From assembly GCA_021373015.1 (NCBI GenBank), contig JAJFTJ010000005.1, positions 306,997 through 370,996 on the forward strand: a DNA stretch of 64,000 nucleotides, written 5' to 3'. The stretch is from Nitrospiraceae bacterium. Lineage in GTDB: Bacteria > Nitrospirota > Thermodesulfovibrionia > Thermodesulfovibrionales > UBA1546. Below are positions 37,803-46,887 of this stretch, piece by piece; positions within the stretch are counted from its first letter, which is position 1; each line of letters starts with the position of its first letter. Made by a program: the position numbers and the translations under genes. The notes beneath the pieces are model-generated. The model was not told where the DNA came from and did not search any database. It was given only the letters and a program-made list of their open reading frames with translations.

Positions 37803-39025
37803 TAAGCTTTCCCCTCAGCAAGATTGAATGTCTCATGCAGAATTCTGACTGCAAGTTCTGCGTATTTCGCCTCTATAAGGCAGGATACTTTTATCTCGGA
37901 TGTGCTGATTGCCATTATATTCACTTTGTGCTCTGCAAGAGCAGCGAACATCTTTGCCGCAACTCCGGAATGTGTCCTCATTCCGACCCCGACAATCGAA
38001 ATCTTCGCTATATCATCTCTCATCAAAACTGTTTTTGCCCCGAATTCTTTTGCAATATTTTCTGTTATTTTCAAGGCTTTTTTGCTGTCTGTCCTTGGAA
38101 CTGTGAAAGAAATATCAGTTGCCTTGTTATCACTGCTTATGTTCTGCACTATCATGTCAACCACTATGCTTGCATCTGCAACTGCATTAAATATTTTTGC
38201 TGCTATCCCTGGTTTGTCAGGAACTCCCAGCAACGTGATCTTTGCCTGATTTTTATCGTATGCAACTCCTGATACTGCTACCTCTTCCATATCTTTATCC
38301 TCCTTGGTAACGAGTGTGCCTGGATTATCATTAAAGCTGGATTTAACAACAACAGGAACATCAAATTTCATAGCGAACTCCACAGATCTTGTCTGTAGTA
38401 CTTTAGCGCCTAAACTTGCCAGTTCAAGCATCTCTTCGTAAGTTATCTTATTCAGTTTTCTTGCTTCAGGAACTATGTTCGGATCTGTTGTGTAAACGCC
38501 GTCAACATCAGTGTATATCTCGCAGAGATCAGCATTTAAAGCAGATGCTATTGCAACTGCAGAAAGGTCTGAGCCTCCTCTGCCAAGTGTTGTAACATTT
38601 TCATCTTCGGTAATTCCCTGAAAACCTGCAACAACTATTATATAGCCTTCTTCGAGAGCTTTTTTAGCCTTTTCTCCGTTTATCTTTGCAATCTTCGCTT
38701 TTGTATGTACATCGTCTGTTATTATTCCCATCTGTCTGCCTGTAAGAGCCATTGCTTTGCAACCGCGTTCTTCTATTGCCATTGCAGTCAGGGCAGTTGT
38801 GACTCTTTCTCCTGTTGAAAGAAGAAGATCCATCTCTCTTTCGTTTGGATTGGATGAAACTTTATTAGCGAGTCCTATTAATTTGTCTGTTTCTCCTGAC
38901 ATTGCAGACACAACAACCACAACCTTATTGCCCTGTTTTGCAGTCTTTACAACGCGGTCTGCAACAGCCTTTATTCTGTCAATATTTGCGACTGATGTTC
39001 CTCCGTATTTTTGAACAATGAGCAT
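37802..39025 (-). CDS. lysC: Aspartate kinase
   Basis: About 407 residues. It phosphorylates aspartate, the first step toward lysine, threonine and methionine. The kinase motif [11 protein letters not shown] is at the N-terminus, with [19 protein letters not shown] and [11 protein letters not shown] following. Two C-terminal ACT domains (about 265-400) would bind Lys/Thr for feedback. ATG 39025 is preferred to TTG 39028. It sits between apgM and cysM in a seven-gene operon. Confidence 0.95.
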   Translation of the reverse strand: MLIVQKYGGTSVANIDRIKAVADRVVKTAKQGNKVVVVVSAMSGETDKLIGLANKVSSNPNEREMDLLLSTGERVTTALTAMAIEERGCKAMALTGRQMGIITDDVHTKAKIAKINGEKAKKALEEGYIIVVAGFQGITEDENVTTLGRGGSDLSAVAIASALNADLCEIYTDVDGVYTTDPNIVPEARKLNKITYEEMLELASLGAKVLQTRSVEFAMKFDVPVVVKSSFNDNPGTLVTKEDKDMEEVAVSGVAYDKNQAKITLLGVPDKPGIAAKIFNAVADASIVVDMIVQNISSDNKATDISFTVPRTDSKKALKITENIAKEFGAKTVLMRDDIAKISIVGVGMRTHSGVAAKMFAALAEHKVNIMAISTSEIKVSCLIEAKYAELAVRILHETFNLAEGKA

Positions 39026-39029
39026 CAAA

Positions 39030-40238
39030 TCACCCCTTTATAAAATAATCCATCAGCGTATGTCCATTATCTATGATCTTTATATCTTTTTTCTTTGCAA
39101 TAGATTCATCATAAGATACATTTTTATTTCTCCTTGTCTGCCTGCTGTCAAATATCACAAAAGGAACCGGGTCTGAAGAATGAGTTCTTAATTCAATAGG
39201 CGTTGGATGGTCAGGCATAAGCAGAATGCGGTAATCTTTAAATTTTTTTAAACCACGCATGACAGTGCCGACAACAAACTTATCAAAATCTTCGATTGCC
39301 TTCACTTTGTCTTTGTAGTTTCCTGAATGCCCTGCTTCATCAGGCGCCTCAACATGAATGTAAACTAGATCAACCTTTTCAAGTGCTTTCAATGAAGCTT
39401 CTGCCTTGCCGATATAATTAGTATCGATCCACCCTGTTAATCCGGGTACATTCAGAATTTCGAAACCAGCGTATATCCCTAATCCTTTTGTTAAATCAAC
39501 AGCTGAGACCAAGGCTCCATCTAAAGAATATTTTTCTTTGAATGCTGGTATCTGCGGTTTTTTCCCCTGTCCCCAAAGCCATATACTGTTGGCAGGTTTT
39601 TTGCCTTGTTTTATCCTGTTTTTATTTACGCTGTGGTTTTTCAGAACAACAACAGATTTGTACATTAATTCTCTTAATACTTCTTCTCCACGACCAACAG
39701 GAAGATAATCGCATATCTGCTTGCCAAGTATGTCATGAGGAGGGATGCATTCTACTTCGGATTCTCCTCCTGACCACACCATGAGATGTCTGTAACTGAC
39801 GCCTTTATAAAATTTTATATCTGATGTTCCTAAACTTTTATCTACTTCATTTAACAAAACTCCAGCTTCATCAGTAGATATATGGCCGCTGCTATGATCA
39901 TCCATCACAGCCATTGTGTTGTCAGCATTGTATTTTAGCGTAACAAGATTGCATCTGTAGGCAACATCATTATCTTTAAGATCAATTCCTATGCTTGCTG
40001 CCTCAAGCGGAGCCCTTCCCGAATAAAATTTCTCTGGATCATAACCAAGTATGCTAAGATTTGCAATGTCAGAACCGGGCTGTAATCCTTCAGGGATTGT
40101 GCTGACCATTCCGATCGTGCCCTCAGACGCAAGAGTGTCCATATTCGGTGTCGATGCTGCCTGAAGAGGAGTTTTGCTGCCGAGTTCGGTTATTGGCCTG
40201 TCAGCCATACCGTCGCCAATAATCACTGCATATTTCAT
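39030..40238 (-). CDS. ApgM-family phosphoglycerate mutase / candidate homoserine kinase
   Basis: 402 residues of the alkaline-phosphatase superfamily, archaeal-type cofactor-independent phosphoglycerate mutase branch (COG3635-like). Motifs: [11 protein letters not shown] at the N-terminus (metal Asp), the catalytic nucleophile region [15 protein letters not shown] (Ser), and the C-terminal metal ligands [10 protein letters not shown] and [18 protein letters not shown]. Nominal reaction: 3PG to 2PG. Position between thrC (16-base gap) and lysC (4 bases) argues for the alternative role known or proposed for relatives, phosphorylation of homoserine, since no thrB is present. Confidence 0.85.
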   Translation of the reverse strand: MKYAVIIGDGMADRPITELGSKTPLQAASTPNMDTLASEGTIGMVSTIPEGLQPGSDIANLSILGYDPEKFYSGRAPLEAASIGIDLKDNDVAYRCNLVTLKYNADNTMAVMDDHSSGHISTDEAGVLLNEVDKSLGTSDIKFYKGVSYRHLMVWSGGESEVECIPPHDILGKQICDYLPVGRGEEVLRELMYKSVVVLKNHSVNKNRIKQGKKPANSIWLWGQGKKPQIPAFKEKYSLDGALVSAVDLTKGLGIYAGFEILNVPGLTGWIDTNYIGKAEASLKALEKVDLVYIHVEAPDEAGHSGNYKDKVKAIEDFDKFVVGTVMRGLKKFKDYRILLMPDHPTPIELRTHSSDPVPFVIFDSRQTRRNKNVSYDESIAKKKDIKIIDNGHTLMDYFIKG

Positions 40239-40254
40239 AAATATTTATTTGGCC

Positions 40255-41343
40255 TTATAAAATTTTTTCGACAACTCTTTCGACTTCGTTAATATCAGCC
40301 TTAACTTTTAATGGTTCTTTCGTAACTCTGAAAACAGTATCTGGATCTTTTAGTCCATGACCTGTTAGCGTGCATACAACTGTGTCTTCTGCCTTGAAAT
40401 ATCCCTCTTGGTAAAGCTTAATGACTCCTGCAAGTGATGCAGCAGATGCTGGTTCGCAGAATATTCCTTCAGTTGATGCAATAAGACTGTAAGCTGTAAG
40501 TATCTCATCATCTGTTACAGCATCTATTCTTCCCCCTGATTCATCTCGCGCTGCAACAGCGCTCTTCCAGCTTGCAGGATTACCTATTCTGATTGCAGTT
40601 GCTATGGTCTCAGGCCTTTCTATTGGATGACCTTTCACAATCGGTGCAGAACCTGCTGCCTGAAAACCAAGCATGACAGGAAGAGAAGAAATCTTTCCTG
40701 AGTTTTTATACTGTTTATATCCATTCCAGTAAGCGGTAATATTTCCGGCATTGCCGACAGGAAGAGCATGATACTTTGGAGCAAAACCGAGCTGGTCGCA
40801 AACTTCAAAAGCAGCTGATTTCTGTCCCTCAAGCCTGAACGGATTAATCGAATTAACAAGCGTAATAGGATATTTTGTTACAAGAGCTTTAACGATATTT
40901 AATGCATCGTCAAAATTGCCTTCGATCTGTATAACCACTGAACCATGCACCAGCGCCTGCGCAAGCTTTCCCATTGCAATCTTTCCCTGAGGGATAAGAA
41001 CTATTGCCTTTATTCCAGCTCTAGCTGCATATGCGGCTGCTGATGCTGAGGTGTTTCCCGTTGAAGCGCACATAACAGCCTTTGTTCCGCTCTCAATCGC
41101 CTTTGAGAGCGCAAGCGTCATTCCCCTGTCTTTAAAAGAACCAGTAGGATTAGCGCCCTCGAATTTAAAAAATATCTCAAGGTCTAACCCAATTTTGCTT
41201 CTTAGATTAACAGCCTTAATCAATGGAGTATTGCCTTCATTAAGAGTTATAACAGGCGTATTGCTTCCAACAGGAAGATATCCCCTGTACTCCTCGATGA
41301 TTCCTCTCCATAAATTTTTTAAACTCTTAGCTTCTGTAACCAT
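40255..41343 (-). CDS. thrC: Threonine synthase
   Basis: 362 residues, PLP fold type II. It converts O-phosphohomoserine to threonine and phosphate. Motifs: [29 protein letters not shown] (PLP Lys), [19 protein letters not shown], and [16 protein letters not shown]. The length is typical of the short class I/II bacterial enzyme. AAGGAG precedes the ATG. It is one of two threonine-synthase-like proteins in the operon; this shorter one is the better candidate for the housekeeping enzyme. Confidence 0.92.
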   Translation of the reverse strand: MVTEAKSLKNLWRGIIEEYRGYLPVGSNTPVITLNEGNTPLIKAVNLRSKIGLDLEIFFKFEGANPTGSFKDRGMTLALSKAIESGTKAVMCASTGNTSASAAAYAARAGIKAIVLIPQGKIAMGKLAQALVHGSVVIQIEGNFDDALNIVKALVTKYPITLVNSINPFRLEGQKSAAFEVCDQLGFAPKYHALPVGNAGNITAYWNGYKQYKNSGKISSLPVMLGFQAAGSAPIVKGHPIERPETIATAIRIGNPASWKSAVAARDESGGRIDAVTDDEILTAYSLIASTEGIFCEPASAASLAGVIKLYQEGYFKAEDTVVCTLTGHGLKDPDTVFRVTKEPLKVKADINEVERVVEKIL

Positions 41344-41396
41344 AAATCTCCTTGGTGAACTCCATATTCAACAAACTGCCAGACAAATTCTGACAG

Positions 41397-41633
41397 CTAC
41401 TCAACAATATCTCCCTCGACAAGTTCTGTCTCAATGCCGTGATCTTTAAGATATTTAATTCCTTTATTGAGGTTTTCTTCTTTCCCGTCAAGTTCAAGAA
41501 CCATTTCTCCAACTGTCTCAGTAACCCTTGCACGTCTTATGTTTGGCGTTACATCGTATTTTTTTGCCATAGTGAAAATTACCGGTTCTTTAATAAGGGT
41601 CTGAGGAAATGTCAACTTCACGCGCCTCTTCAT
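41397..41633 (-). CDS. NIL-domain protein
   Basis: About 78 residues: a single NIL (ACT-like ferredoxin fold) domain, VKLTFPQTLIKEPVIFTMAK, with the characteristic VGEMVLELDGKEENLNKGIKYL segment. NIL domains occur in MetNPQ transporters and in the homocysteine-synthesis ferredoxin of sulfate reducers; they are often linked to methionine or sulfur metabolism. The ATG at 41633 is preceded by GGGAGG, so a longer upstream frame is rejected. It lies 10 bases after the MoaD-like gene and before thrC. Confidence 0.85.
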   Translation of the reverse strand: MKRRVKLTFPQTLIKEPVIFTMAKKYDVTPNIRRARVTETVGEMVLELDGKEENLNKGIKYLKDHGIETELVEGDIVE

Positions 41634-41643
41634 AAATCCTCCC

Positions 41644-41919
41644 TTACATTCCACCTGCAATAGCAGGTATTATCGAAACTTCATCGCCGTCTTTAATTGT
41701 TGTGTTTTCTGCATCAAGGAATCTGATATCTTCTTCATTTACATATATATTCACAAATCTTCTTATCTTGCCGCTCTCGGATATCCTCTCGGCTAATCCA
41801 GGAAATTTTTTATCGAGGTCTTGTACAAAATCAATTATTGTTCCTGCGCTGCCCTCGACCTCCTCTTTGCCGTGTGTTAGTTTTTGTAATGGTGTAGGAA
41901 TCTTGACCTTTATTGACAT
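41644..41919 (-). CDS. MoaD/ThiS-like ubiquitin-fold sulfur carrier
   Basis: 91 residues, beta-grasp sulfur carrier of the MoaD/ThiS/CysO type (VKIPTPLQKLTHG at the start, NIYVNEEDIRF, DGDEVSIIPAIAGGM at the end). The GG tail that becomes a thiocarboxylate is followed by one Met, so it probably needs removal of this residue, as seen for some carriers. Its start overlaps the preceding gene's stop by one base (TAATG). The neighbours are PLP beta/gamma-replacement enzymes and a NIL protein rather than Moco or thiamine genes, so an amino-acid sulfur donor role is inferred. Confidence 0.88.
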   Translation of the reverse strand: MSIKVKIPTPLQKLTHGKEEVEGSAGTIIDFVQDLDKKFPGLAERISESGKIRRFVNIYVNEEDIRFLDAENTTIKDGDEVSIIPAIAGGM

Positions 41920-43157
41920 TATTTTCCTCCTATCTTTTTCAGCACCTCTTCAAAAGAAGAGAGATTTGGTTTTATATAATGTGGCGAAACCATATGCCCG
42001 GTTAATGCCTCCTGTGTCTTAAGACCATTGCCTGTAATACAGATAACGGTTGTCTCATCTTTTGCTATCTTTCCTGTTTCAATCAGTTTCTTTGTGCATG
42101 CAACTGTCACGCCCCCTGCTGTTTCTGCAAATATGCCTTCTGTCTTTGCAAGAAGTTTTATTCCGTCTATTATCTCTTTGTCTGACACGTCCTCTCCATA
42201 ACCGCCTGTCTCTTTAACTGCCTGCGCAGCATAAAACCCGTCAGCAGGATTGCCTATTGCAAGTGATTTCGCAACAGTGTTAGGCTTTACAGGCTTTATA
42301 ACATCAGATCCTTTTTTTATTGCAACTGATATAGGAGAACAGCCTGTTGCCTGCGCAGCAAAGACCTTTGTATCAAGTTCCTTTATAATCCCTATTTTTT
42401 TGAACTCTTTAAATGATTTCCATATCTTAGTTAAAAGCGAACCGCTTGCGCATGGGACAACGACATTGTCAGGAGCTTCCCATCCTAACTGCTCAATTAT
42501 CTCAAAGCCCATTGTCTTAGAGCCTTCAGCATAGAACGGCCTGATATTAATATTTACAAAAGCCCACTTGTATTTATTTGCTATTTCACTGCAGAGCCTG
42601 TTAACTTCATCATAATTGCCGTCAACAGCAATAAGATTAGGCTCATAAACAAGAGACGCTACTATTTTACTTGCCTCAAGAGATGCAGGGATAAACACAA
42701 ATCTTTTGAATCCTGATTCAGCGCCGTGCGCAGAAACAGAATGTGCAAGATTGCCTGTAGAAGCACATGCAACTGTATCGAATCCAAACTCTTTAGCCTT
42801 TGTGAGAGCAACTGCAACAACCCTGTCCTTGAATGACAGGGTAGGATGCGCAACAGTATCATCTTTTATATAAAGATCCTTTATTCCAAAAAACTTAGCA
42901 AGATTTTTTGCCTTTATCAGGGGAGTAAATCCCGATGACAGACCAACCTGCGGCTCGCCGTCGATAGGAAGCAGTTCCTTATAACGCCATAAGTTTTGTT
43001 CTCTCTTTTCGATTCGTTTTCGTGTTAAAACACGCTTTATATTTTTATAGTCATAAACAGCCTCTAATGGGCCGAAACAAAATTCACAAACATATATGGG
43101 AGCAATCGAATATTCTCTTCCGCATTCTCTGCATTTCAGACCGCTTATATATCCCAT
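41919..43157 (-). CDS. Threonine synthase-like PLP enzyme with N-terminal zinc ribbon
   Basis: About 412 residues. The N-terminus carries two CxxC pairs (KCRECGREY and VCEFCFGPL), as in long-form threonine synthases. The PLP domain has LSSGFTPLIKA, DDTVAHPTLSFKDRV (Lys), and CASTGNLAHSVSAHGA. It is the first gene of the operon and is coupled directly to the MoaD-like carrier (TAATG overlap). A second threonine synthase lies downstream, so this one may be a paralogue with another substrate, such as sulfur transfer to a phosphohomoserine-type acceptor. ATG 43157 has AGGAGG 5 bases upstream; a GTG two codons earlier is too close. Confidence 0.85.
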   Translation of the reverse strand: MGYISGLKCRECGREYSIAPIYVCEFCFGPLEAVYDYKNIKRVLTRKRIEKREQNLWRYKELLPIDGEPQVGLSSGFTPLIKAKNLAKFFGIKDLYIKDDTVAHPTLSFKDRVVAVALTKAKEFGFDTVACASTGNLAHSVSAHGAESGFKRFVFIPASLEASKIVASLVYEPNLIAVDGNYDEVNRLCSEIANKYKWAFVNINIRPFYAEGSKTMGFEIIEQLGWEAPDNVVVPCASGSLLTKIWKSFKEFKKIGIIKELDTKVFAAQATGCSPISVAIKKGSDVIKPVKPNTVAKSLAIGNPADGFYAAQAVKETGGYGEDVSDKEIIDGIKLLAKTEGIFAETAGGVTVACTKKLIETGKIAKDETTVICITGNGLKTQEALTGHMVSPHYIKPNLSSFEEVLKKIGGK

Positions 43158-43256
43158 ATGCACCTCCTTATTAAATTTGAAGTTGAAAATGAGGTATTAT
43201 TTTACTCCAAATCAAAGAAAAAATTAAAGGATTGGTTTAACGTTTGTTTTTCAATG

Positions 43257-43289
43257 CATAAATGGCGGAAATCATTCCCGCCATTTATG
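43257..43289. other. Hairpin between the DUF-like secreted gene and the amino-acid operon
   Basis: CATAAATGGCGG pairs perfectly with CCGCCATTTATG around a 9-base loop. It has no strong T run on either side, so it may be a weak terminator or an mRNA-stability hairpin. It lies between the 3' end of the gene ending at 43321 and the start of the amino-acid operon at 43157. Confidence 0.55.
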
Positions 43290-43320
43290 TCAAATTATCA
43301 GGATATAATTATCTGCTTTT

Positions 43321-43998
43321 TTAATCGCCGTTCGGATTTTTCTTTTTGACTGGAGAAAGTGCGAATTCCATCATTCCTGCTCCAACAATATTCATCTCCT
43401 GACCTTTTTCCCAAGGGCTGTTGATTTTAACATTGATCTTTTCTACCTTCATGCGGAGTTTGTCCAGTTTCATGAAATAACTCCAGCATTCTGATTTTGT
43501 TGCTGTGTCTTCAAAAGTAAATCTGTATCTGTAACGCATTACGTATTGTTTAGGCTGCGGGAACCAGCTGTTTGTAATGCGGCATGTTTTCGGAGCATCA
43601 GCAAAAATTATATGCGGCATCTGAAACAGAGGGAAAGCGCTGTTATACTGCATGTCTCCAAGTTCCATCCACCCGTTTATAATAATCACTGAATCTTTCT
43701 CGCCAGTTCTAATTTTGTCATTATTGTCTTTTATCCCCGAAGTATTGCCGGTGATTCCTTCAATCTTAAAATCAGCATTAAAAACTTCTCTTTTCCCAAC
43801 ACCAGTAGAAAGCATCTTAGCATCTACCTTAGAATCCTTTTTAAGCGCTTTGGTTGCTGGAGTTTGTTTTGATTTTGTTAAAGGCTGCGATTTTGTAGCA
43901 GGTACAATTTTTTGCTCATCTTCGCAAATACCTAAGCCAGGAGTCAGAAAAATAATCAAGATAGCTGCAGCAGCCAAAAATGAAAGTATTTTACTCAT
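43321..43998 (-). CDS. Secreted protein of unknown function
   Basis: About 225 residues. It has a signal peptide (about 1-25) and a Lys/Thr-rich low-complexity segment (about 30-65), followed by a soluble domain with RYRYRFTFEDTATKSECWSYF and a short basic C-terminus (KKKNPNGD). Two Cys remain in the mature part. I do not recognise the family. The ATG at 43998 is chosen because GGAGG lies 8 bases upstream. Monocistronic, with a hairpin after it. Confidence 0.6.
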   Translation of the reverse strand: MSKILSFLAAAAILIIFLTPGLGICEDEQKIVPATKSQPLTKSKQTPATKALKKDSKVDAKMLSTGVGKREVFNADFKIEGITGNTSGIKDNNDKIRTGEKDSVIIINGWMELGDMQYNSAFPLFQMPHIIFADAPKTCRITNSWFPQPKQYVMRYRYRFTFEDTATKSECWSYFMKLDKLRMKVEKINVKINSPWEKGQEMNIVGAGMMEFALSPVKKKNPNGD

Positions 43999-44178
43999 AA
44001 ACATTCCCTCCTTATTATCTGAGACATGTTTTATTGGATTGCATGCCTTATTTTAATTTCGAGGATACCATAATCTTCGTAAGATAGCCAAGATTAATCA
44101 GCGGTAAATTCTTTGTTCATTTGGGGAATGAAATCGCATATTGTAGATATGCGTACAAATTTCAAGATTACTACTTCT

Positions 44179-44524
44179 TGGTGGAGGCGCGGGGAATTGA
44201 ACCCCGGTCCGAAAGCACTATTCTCAGGCATCTACATGTTTATCCTGTTTATTAAATTTCGGATGATAAACTGCCAACAGGCAGGCTCTTCATCATCCAA
44301 TCTCCTTTAGGTCTCGTCTCAGATTCAGGAGAATAATCCTTGACCAGCCTGCTGTCCGACGCTATCCCCAGAACACAGGCGATCCCGGAGTAGCGTGCTG
44401 CTTTAATTAAGCAGCGAGTGCCAGTTCGTTGTTGGCGTTTGTGTTTTTTCCACCTTTTAACGTGCTGATGGATCCACGACATGCAACCTGAGCCTCATAA
44501 CCCCCGTCGAGCCCTTTCGCCCCC
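44179..44524 (-). ncRNA. ssrA: tmRNA (transfer-messenger RNA)
   Basis: The 5' GGGGGCG pairs with the 3' CGCCTCC before A-CCA, and the T-arm reads GGGGTTCAATTCCCC. The 5' region contains GGGCTCGACGGGGGTTATGAGGC. The tag frame ends ...NTNANNELALAA and stops at TAA (44407-44409), giving the usual ALAA-type proteolysis signal. smpB lies about 600 bases upstream on the same strand. Confidence 0.95.
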
Positions 44525-44670
44525 GAAAGATAGAAGCTGTAATAGTATTATAACATTTAAAGAAAATTGAAGGATTAAAAATAAACTGTAAATATCAAAA
44601 CAGTTGATACTAAAATAAACAATTTATCTGTTCTGAATAATACTTACATTCAACAGGAAGTTAATAATTA

Positions 44671-44718
44671 ATGCCACAGCAAACACAGTCATTTTTAAAT
44701 TCATGCCTGCTGTGGCAT
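44671..44718. other. Long-loop hairpin near the 57-residue membrane protein gene
   Basis: ATGCCACAGCA (44671-44681) pairs with TGCTGTGGCAT (44708-44718). It lies in the 238-base region between tmRNA and the small membrane gene, where I see no other gene. It may end the minus-strand small gene, though the T run is weak. Confidence 0.4.
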
Positions 44719-44762
44719 CCCAGAGGAAACGCTAAATTAAAAATAACTTAATCACCAATATT

Positions 44763-44936
44763 TTACTTGCGTTTATTGACAACAAAGCCTATAACACCAA
44801 GTACAATCGAAATCACAGCAATTACTTTAGTTGCTACTGGACCGCAAGCAATGCAGGTTATGCCTTCCGGGGTGAACATCAATCCGCCGATAATAATTAC
44901 CCATGCCCAAGTTAAAGGACCTATTAATTTTGCCAT
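44763..44936 (-). CDS. 57-residue small membrane protein with CxxC
   Basis: Starts MAKLIGPLTWAWVIIIGG and has two hydrophobic helices (about 7-20 and 37-53) separated by a loop, GITCIACGP, with a CIAC pair. It ends in a basic NKRK. AAAAGGAG lies about 8 bases before the ATG. The family is not recognised. A perfect anti-SD-complementary site (AAGGAGGTGA at 45021-45030) lies 90 bases further upstream, on the leader. It may anchor a metal or take part in redox chemistry; no function is assigned. Confidence 0.6.
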   Translation of the reverse strand: MAKLIGPLTWAWVIIIGGLMFTPEGITCIACGPVATKVIAVISIVLGVIGFVVNKRK

Positions 44937-45132
44937 AATTCTTTCTCCTTTTGTTATCTGAATTCAGAAAATTAATTTGTAAAAATTTTGTGACCATATT
45001 ACCAGCTAAAATAAAAACCATCACCTCCTTTTTAACATTGTTTTCTGAATCTTTATAGTTTATACATCGAAAAATTCTTATAAAACTTTAGTGGAAAGAT
45101 TTCTGTATTGCGCTAACCGTAATGGGGAAAAA

Positions 45133-45588
45133 CTATCGATTTCTGCTTTTCATCGCCTTGTCAATTTCTCTTTTTGCCTCGCGCTCTTTGATTGATTCGC
45201 GTTTCTCATACTGTTTCTTGCCTTTTGCAAGACCGATCTCAACCTTTGCAACAGATTTTTTGAAATATACTTTAAGCGGAATAAGTGAATAACCCTTTTG
45301 TGCAACCTTCCCCTGGAGTCTCTCTATCTCTTTCTTGTGCAGAAGAAGTTTTCTTGTACGCAAAGGCTCATGATTCATTATATTGCCATGTGAGTAAGGA
45401 CTGATATGGCAGTTAAAAAGAAATGCCTCATCATTTTTTATCAGGACATAGCTGTCCTTGAGATTTCCCTTGCCGTCTCTTAAAGACTTTACTTCAGTGC
45501 CGAGCAGAGATATCCCTGCTTCAATAGTCTCCTCAATATGGTAATCATGAAAAGCCTTCCTATTCTGGCAGATAATATTCATGTGCAT
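45133..45588 (-). CDS. smpB: SsrA-binding protein SmpB
   Basis: About 150 residues. It binds tmRNA and delivers it to stalled ribosomes. Motifs: [51 protein letters not shown] and the Lys/Arg/Glu-rich tail [16 protein letters not shown]. The start is ATG 45588 or ATG 45582; neither has a clear ribosome-binding site. A longer upstream frame has a non-SmpB N-terminus and overlaps the divergent Nudix gene, so it is rejected. The nearby ssrA gene makes a compact trans-translation locus. Confidence 0.94.
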   Translation of the reverse strand: MHMNIICQNRKAFHDYHIEETIEAGISLLGTEVKSLRDGKGNLKDSYVLIKNDEAFLFNCHISPYSHGNIMNHEPLRTRKLLLHKKEIERLQGKVAQKGYSLIPLKVYFKKSVAKVEIGLAKGKKQYEKRESIKEREAKREIDKAMKSRNR

Positions 45589-45658
45589 ATGATACCATGA
45601 TAAAAAAATTTCTTTACACCATCTAGTATGAATCCTATAATAACTCAGAAAAATAACC

Positions 45659-46177
45659 ATGAGCCAACAAGAAGAGCTTTTAGAAGTTACAGACGACAAA
45701 GGCAGGGTGATTTCCCTTGCTCCAAGATCACAAATCCACGGGAATCCTTCTCTCATTCACCGCGTTGTCCATGTTCTTGTGTTCAACAACAAAGGAGAGC
45801 TTCTTTTACAGAAACGCTCTATTAATAAAGATGTTGCCCCCGGCAAATGGGACACCTCAGTTGGAGGACATGTAAATCCAAAAGAAGAACTGATAGATGC
45901 AGCAAAAAGAGAGATGAAGGAAGAGCTGGGAATAGAAAGATACGAACTTGATTTTTTATATTCTTATACTCACTCAAACTATTATGAAACAGAATTGGTA
46001 CATACATACTCCTGCAATTACAATGATAATATTATGTTCGATAAATACGAGATAGACAAAGTCAAAATATGGAGCATAAAAGAAATTGAGGATGCAATCG
46101 GCAGAAAAATATTCAGCGATAATTTTGAACACGAATTTTCGCTCTACATGAAAAACAATAAAAAGAATACAGCTTAA
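45659..46177 (+). CDS. Nudix hydrolase (YfcD/IPP-isomerase-like)
   Basis: 172 residues. It contains a Nudix box, [24 protein letters not shown], matching Gx5Ex7REUxEExGU; its key residues are the two adjacent Glu near the end. The N-terminus ([20 protein letters not shown]) and [16 protein letters not shown] resemble YfcD/IDI-type members rather than MutT. The substrate is unknown. It is divergent from smpB and ends one base before queE on the opposite strand. Confidence 0.88.
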   Translation: MSQQEELLEVTDDKGRVISLAPRSQIHGNPSLIHRVVHVLVFNNKGELLLQKRSINKDVAPGKWDTSVGGHVNPKEELIDAAKREMKEELGIERYELDFLYSYTHSNYYETELVHTYSCNYNDNIMFDKYEIDKVKIWSIKEIEDAIGRKIFSDNFEHEFSLYMKNNKKNTA

Positions 46178-46813
46178 TTACACTCCTCTCTTATCGCTGC
46201 CGTATATGTATTTATGTATCTGGAGATTCAGTCTCGCGGATATTTTATCTTCGATTATCCAGTTCGCAAGTTTTTCAGGTTCGATATACCCTATTGCCGG
46301 AGAATAAAGAACATGACATTTAGAAATCAGATCATTTTTTTTTGTTATCTCATTTGCCCATTCGTAATCTTTTCGAGATGTTATCACAAATTTTACTTCG
46401 TCTGCAGGTTTTAGATGATTAAAATTAGAGAAATCCATTTTTTCTGACATCTTGCTTCCCGGAGTCTTTACGTCAAGAATAACCACCGCTTTTTTATCGA
46501 TCTTTTTGATACTGACAGAGCCGTTGGTCTCGATAAGAACTTTATATTTTTCATTAATCAATTGTTTAACAAGATGTGATGTTTCTCTTTGCAGTAATGG
46601 TTCTCCGCCTGTTATCTCAACAAGATTTATACCAAAAGACCTTATCTTCTTAAGTATCTCATCTTCACTCAGCTCTGTCCCTTCATCGTATGCATAAGTT
46701 GTATCGCAGTAAGAACATCTCAGGTTGCATCCTGCCATTCTTATAAACACACATGGGAGACCGGCATATGATGATTCGCCCTGAATGCTTGCAAACATCT
46801 CGCAGATCTTCAT
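46178..46813 (-). CDS. queE: 7-carboxy-7-deazaguanine synthase QueE
   Basis: 211 residues, radical SAM. It converts 6-carboxytetrahydropterin to 7-carboxy-7-deazaguanine in queuosine biosynthesis. The 4Fe-4S/SAM motif is CNLRCSYCDT (CxxxCxxC), preceded by the QGES-Y substrate motif SIQGESSYAGLPCVF. The later ITGGEPLLQRE is the SAM-contacting GGE motif. Other queuosine genes are not in the window. The N-terminal start overlaps no neighbour. Confidence 0.93.
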   Translation of the reverse strand: MKICEMFASIQGESSYAGLPCVFIRMAGCNLRCSYCDTTYAYDEGTELSEDEILKKIRSFGINLVEITGGEPLLQRETSHLVKQLINEKYKVLIETNGSVSIKKIDKKAVVILDVKTPGSKMSEKMDFSNFNHLKPADEVKFVITSRKDYEWANEITKKNDLISKCHVLYSPAIGYIEPEKLANWIIEDKISARLNLQIHKYIYGSDKRGV

Positions 46814-46887
46814 ATATAATTATTTCATACGTTCTGGATAAAATTCAATCTTGGAGATAGATTTTTTAAAAATGTTAAACTACATCC

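Noticed and set aside
43158..43320. Lysine, SAM or T-box riboswitch before the Thr/Cys operon
   Set aside because: Only a simple hairpin was found; no aptamer core or T-box sequence.
44113..44310. Frame near the tmRNA containing WWRRGELNPGP
   Set aside because: This is a translation of the tmRNA T-arm/acceptor sequence, not a protein gene.
45589..45756. 58-residue N-terminal extension of SmpB
   Set aside because: It has no SmpB similarity and overlaps the divergent Nudix gene.
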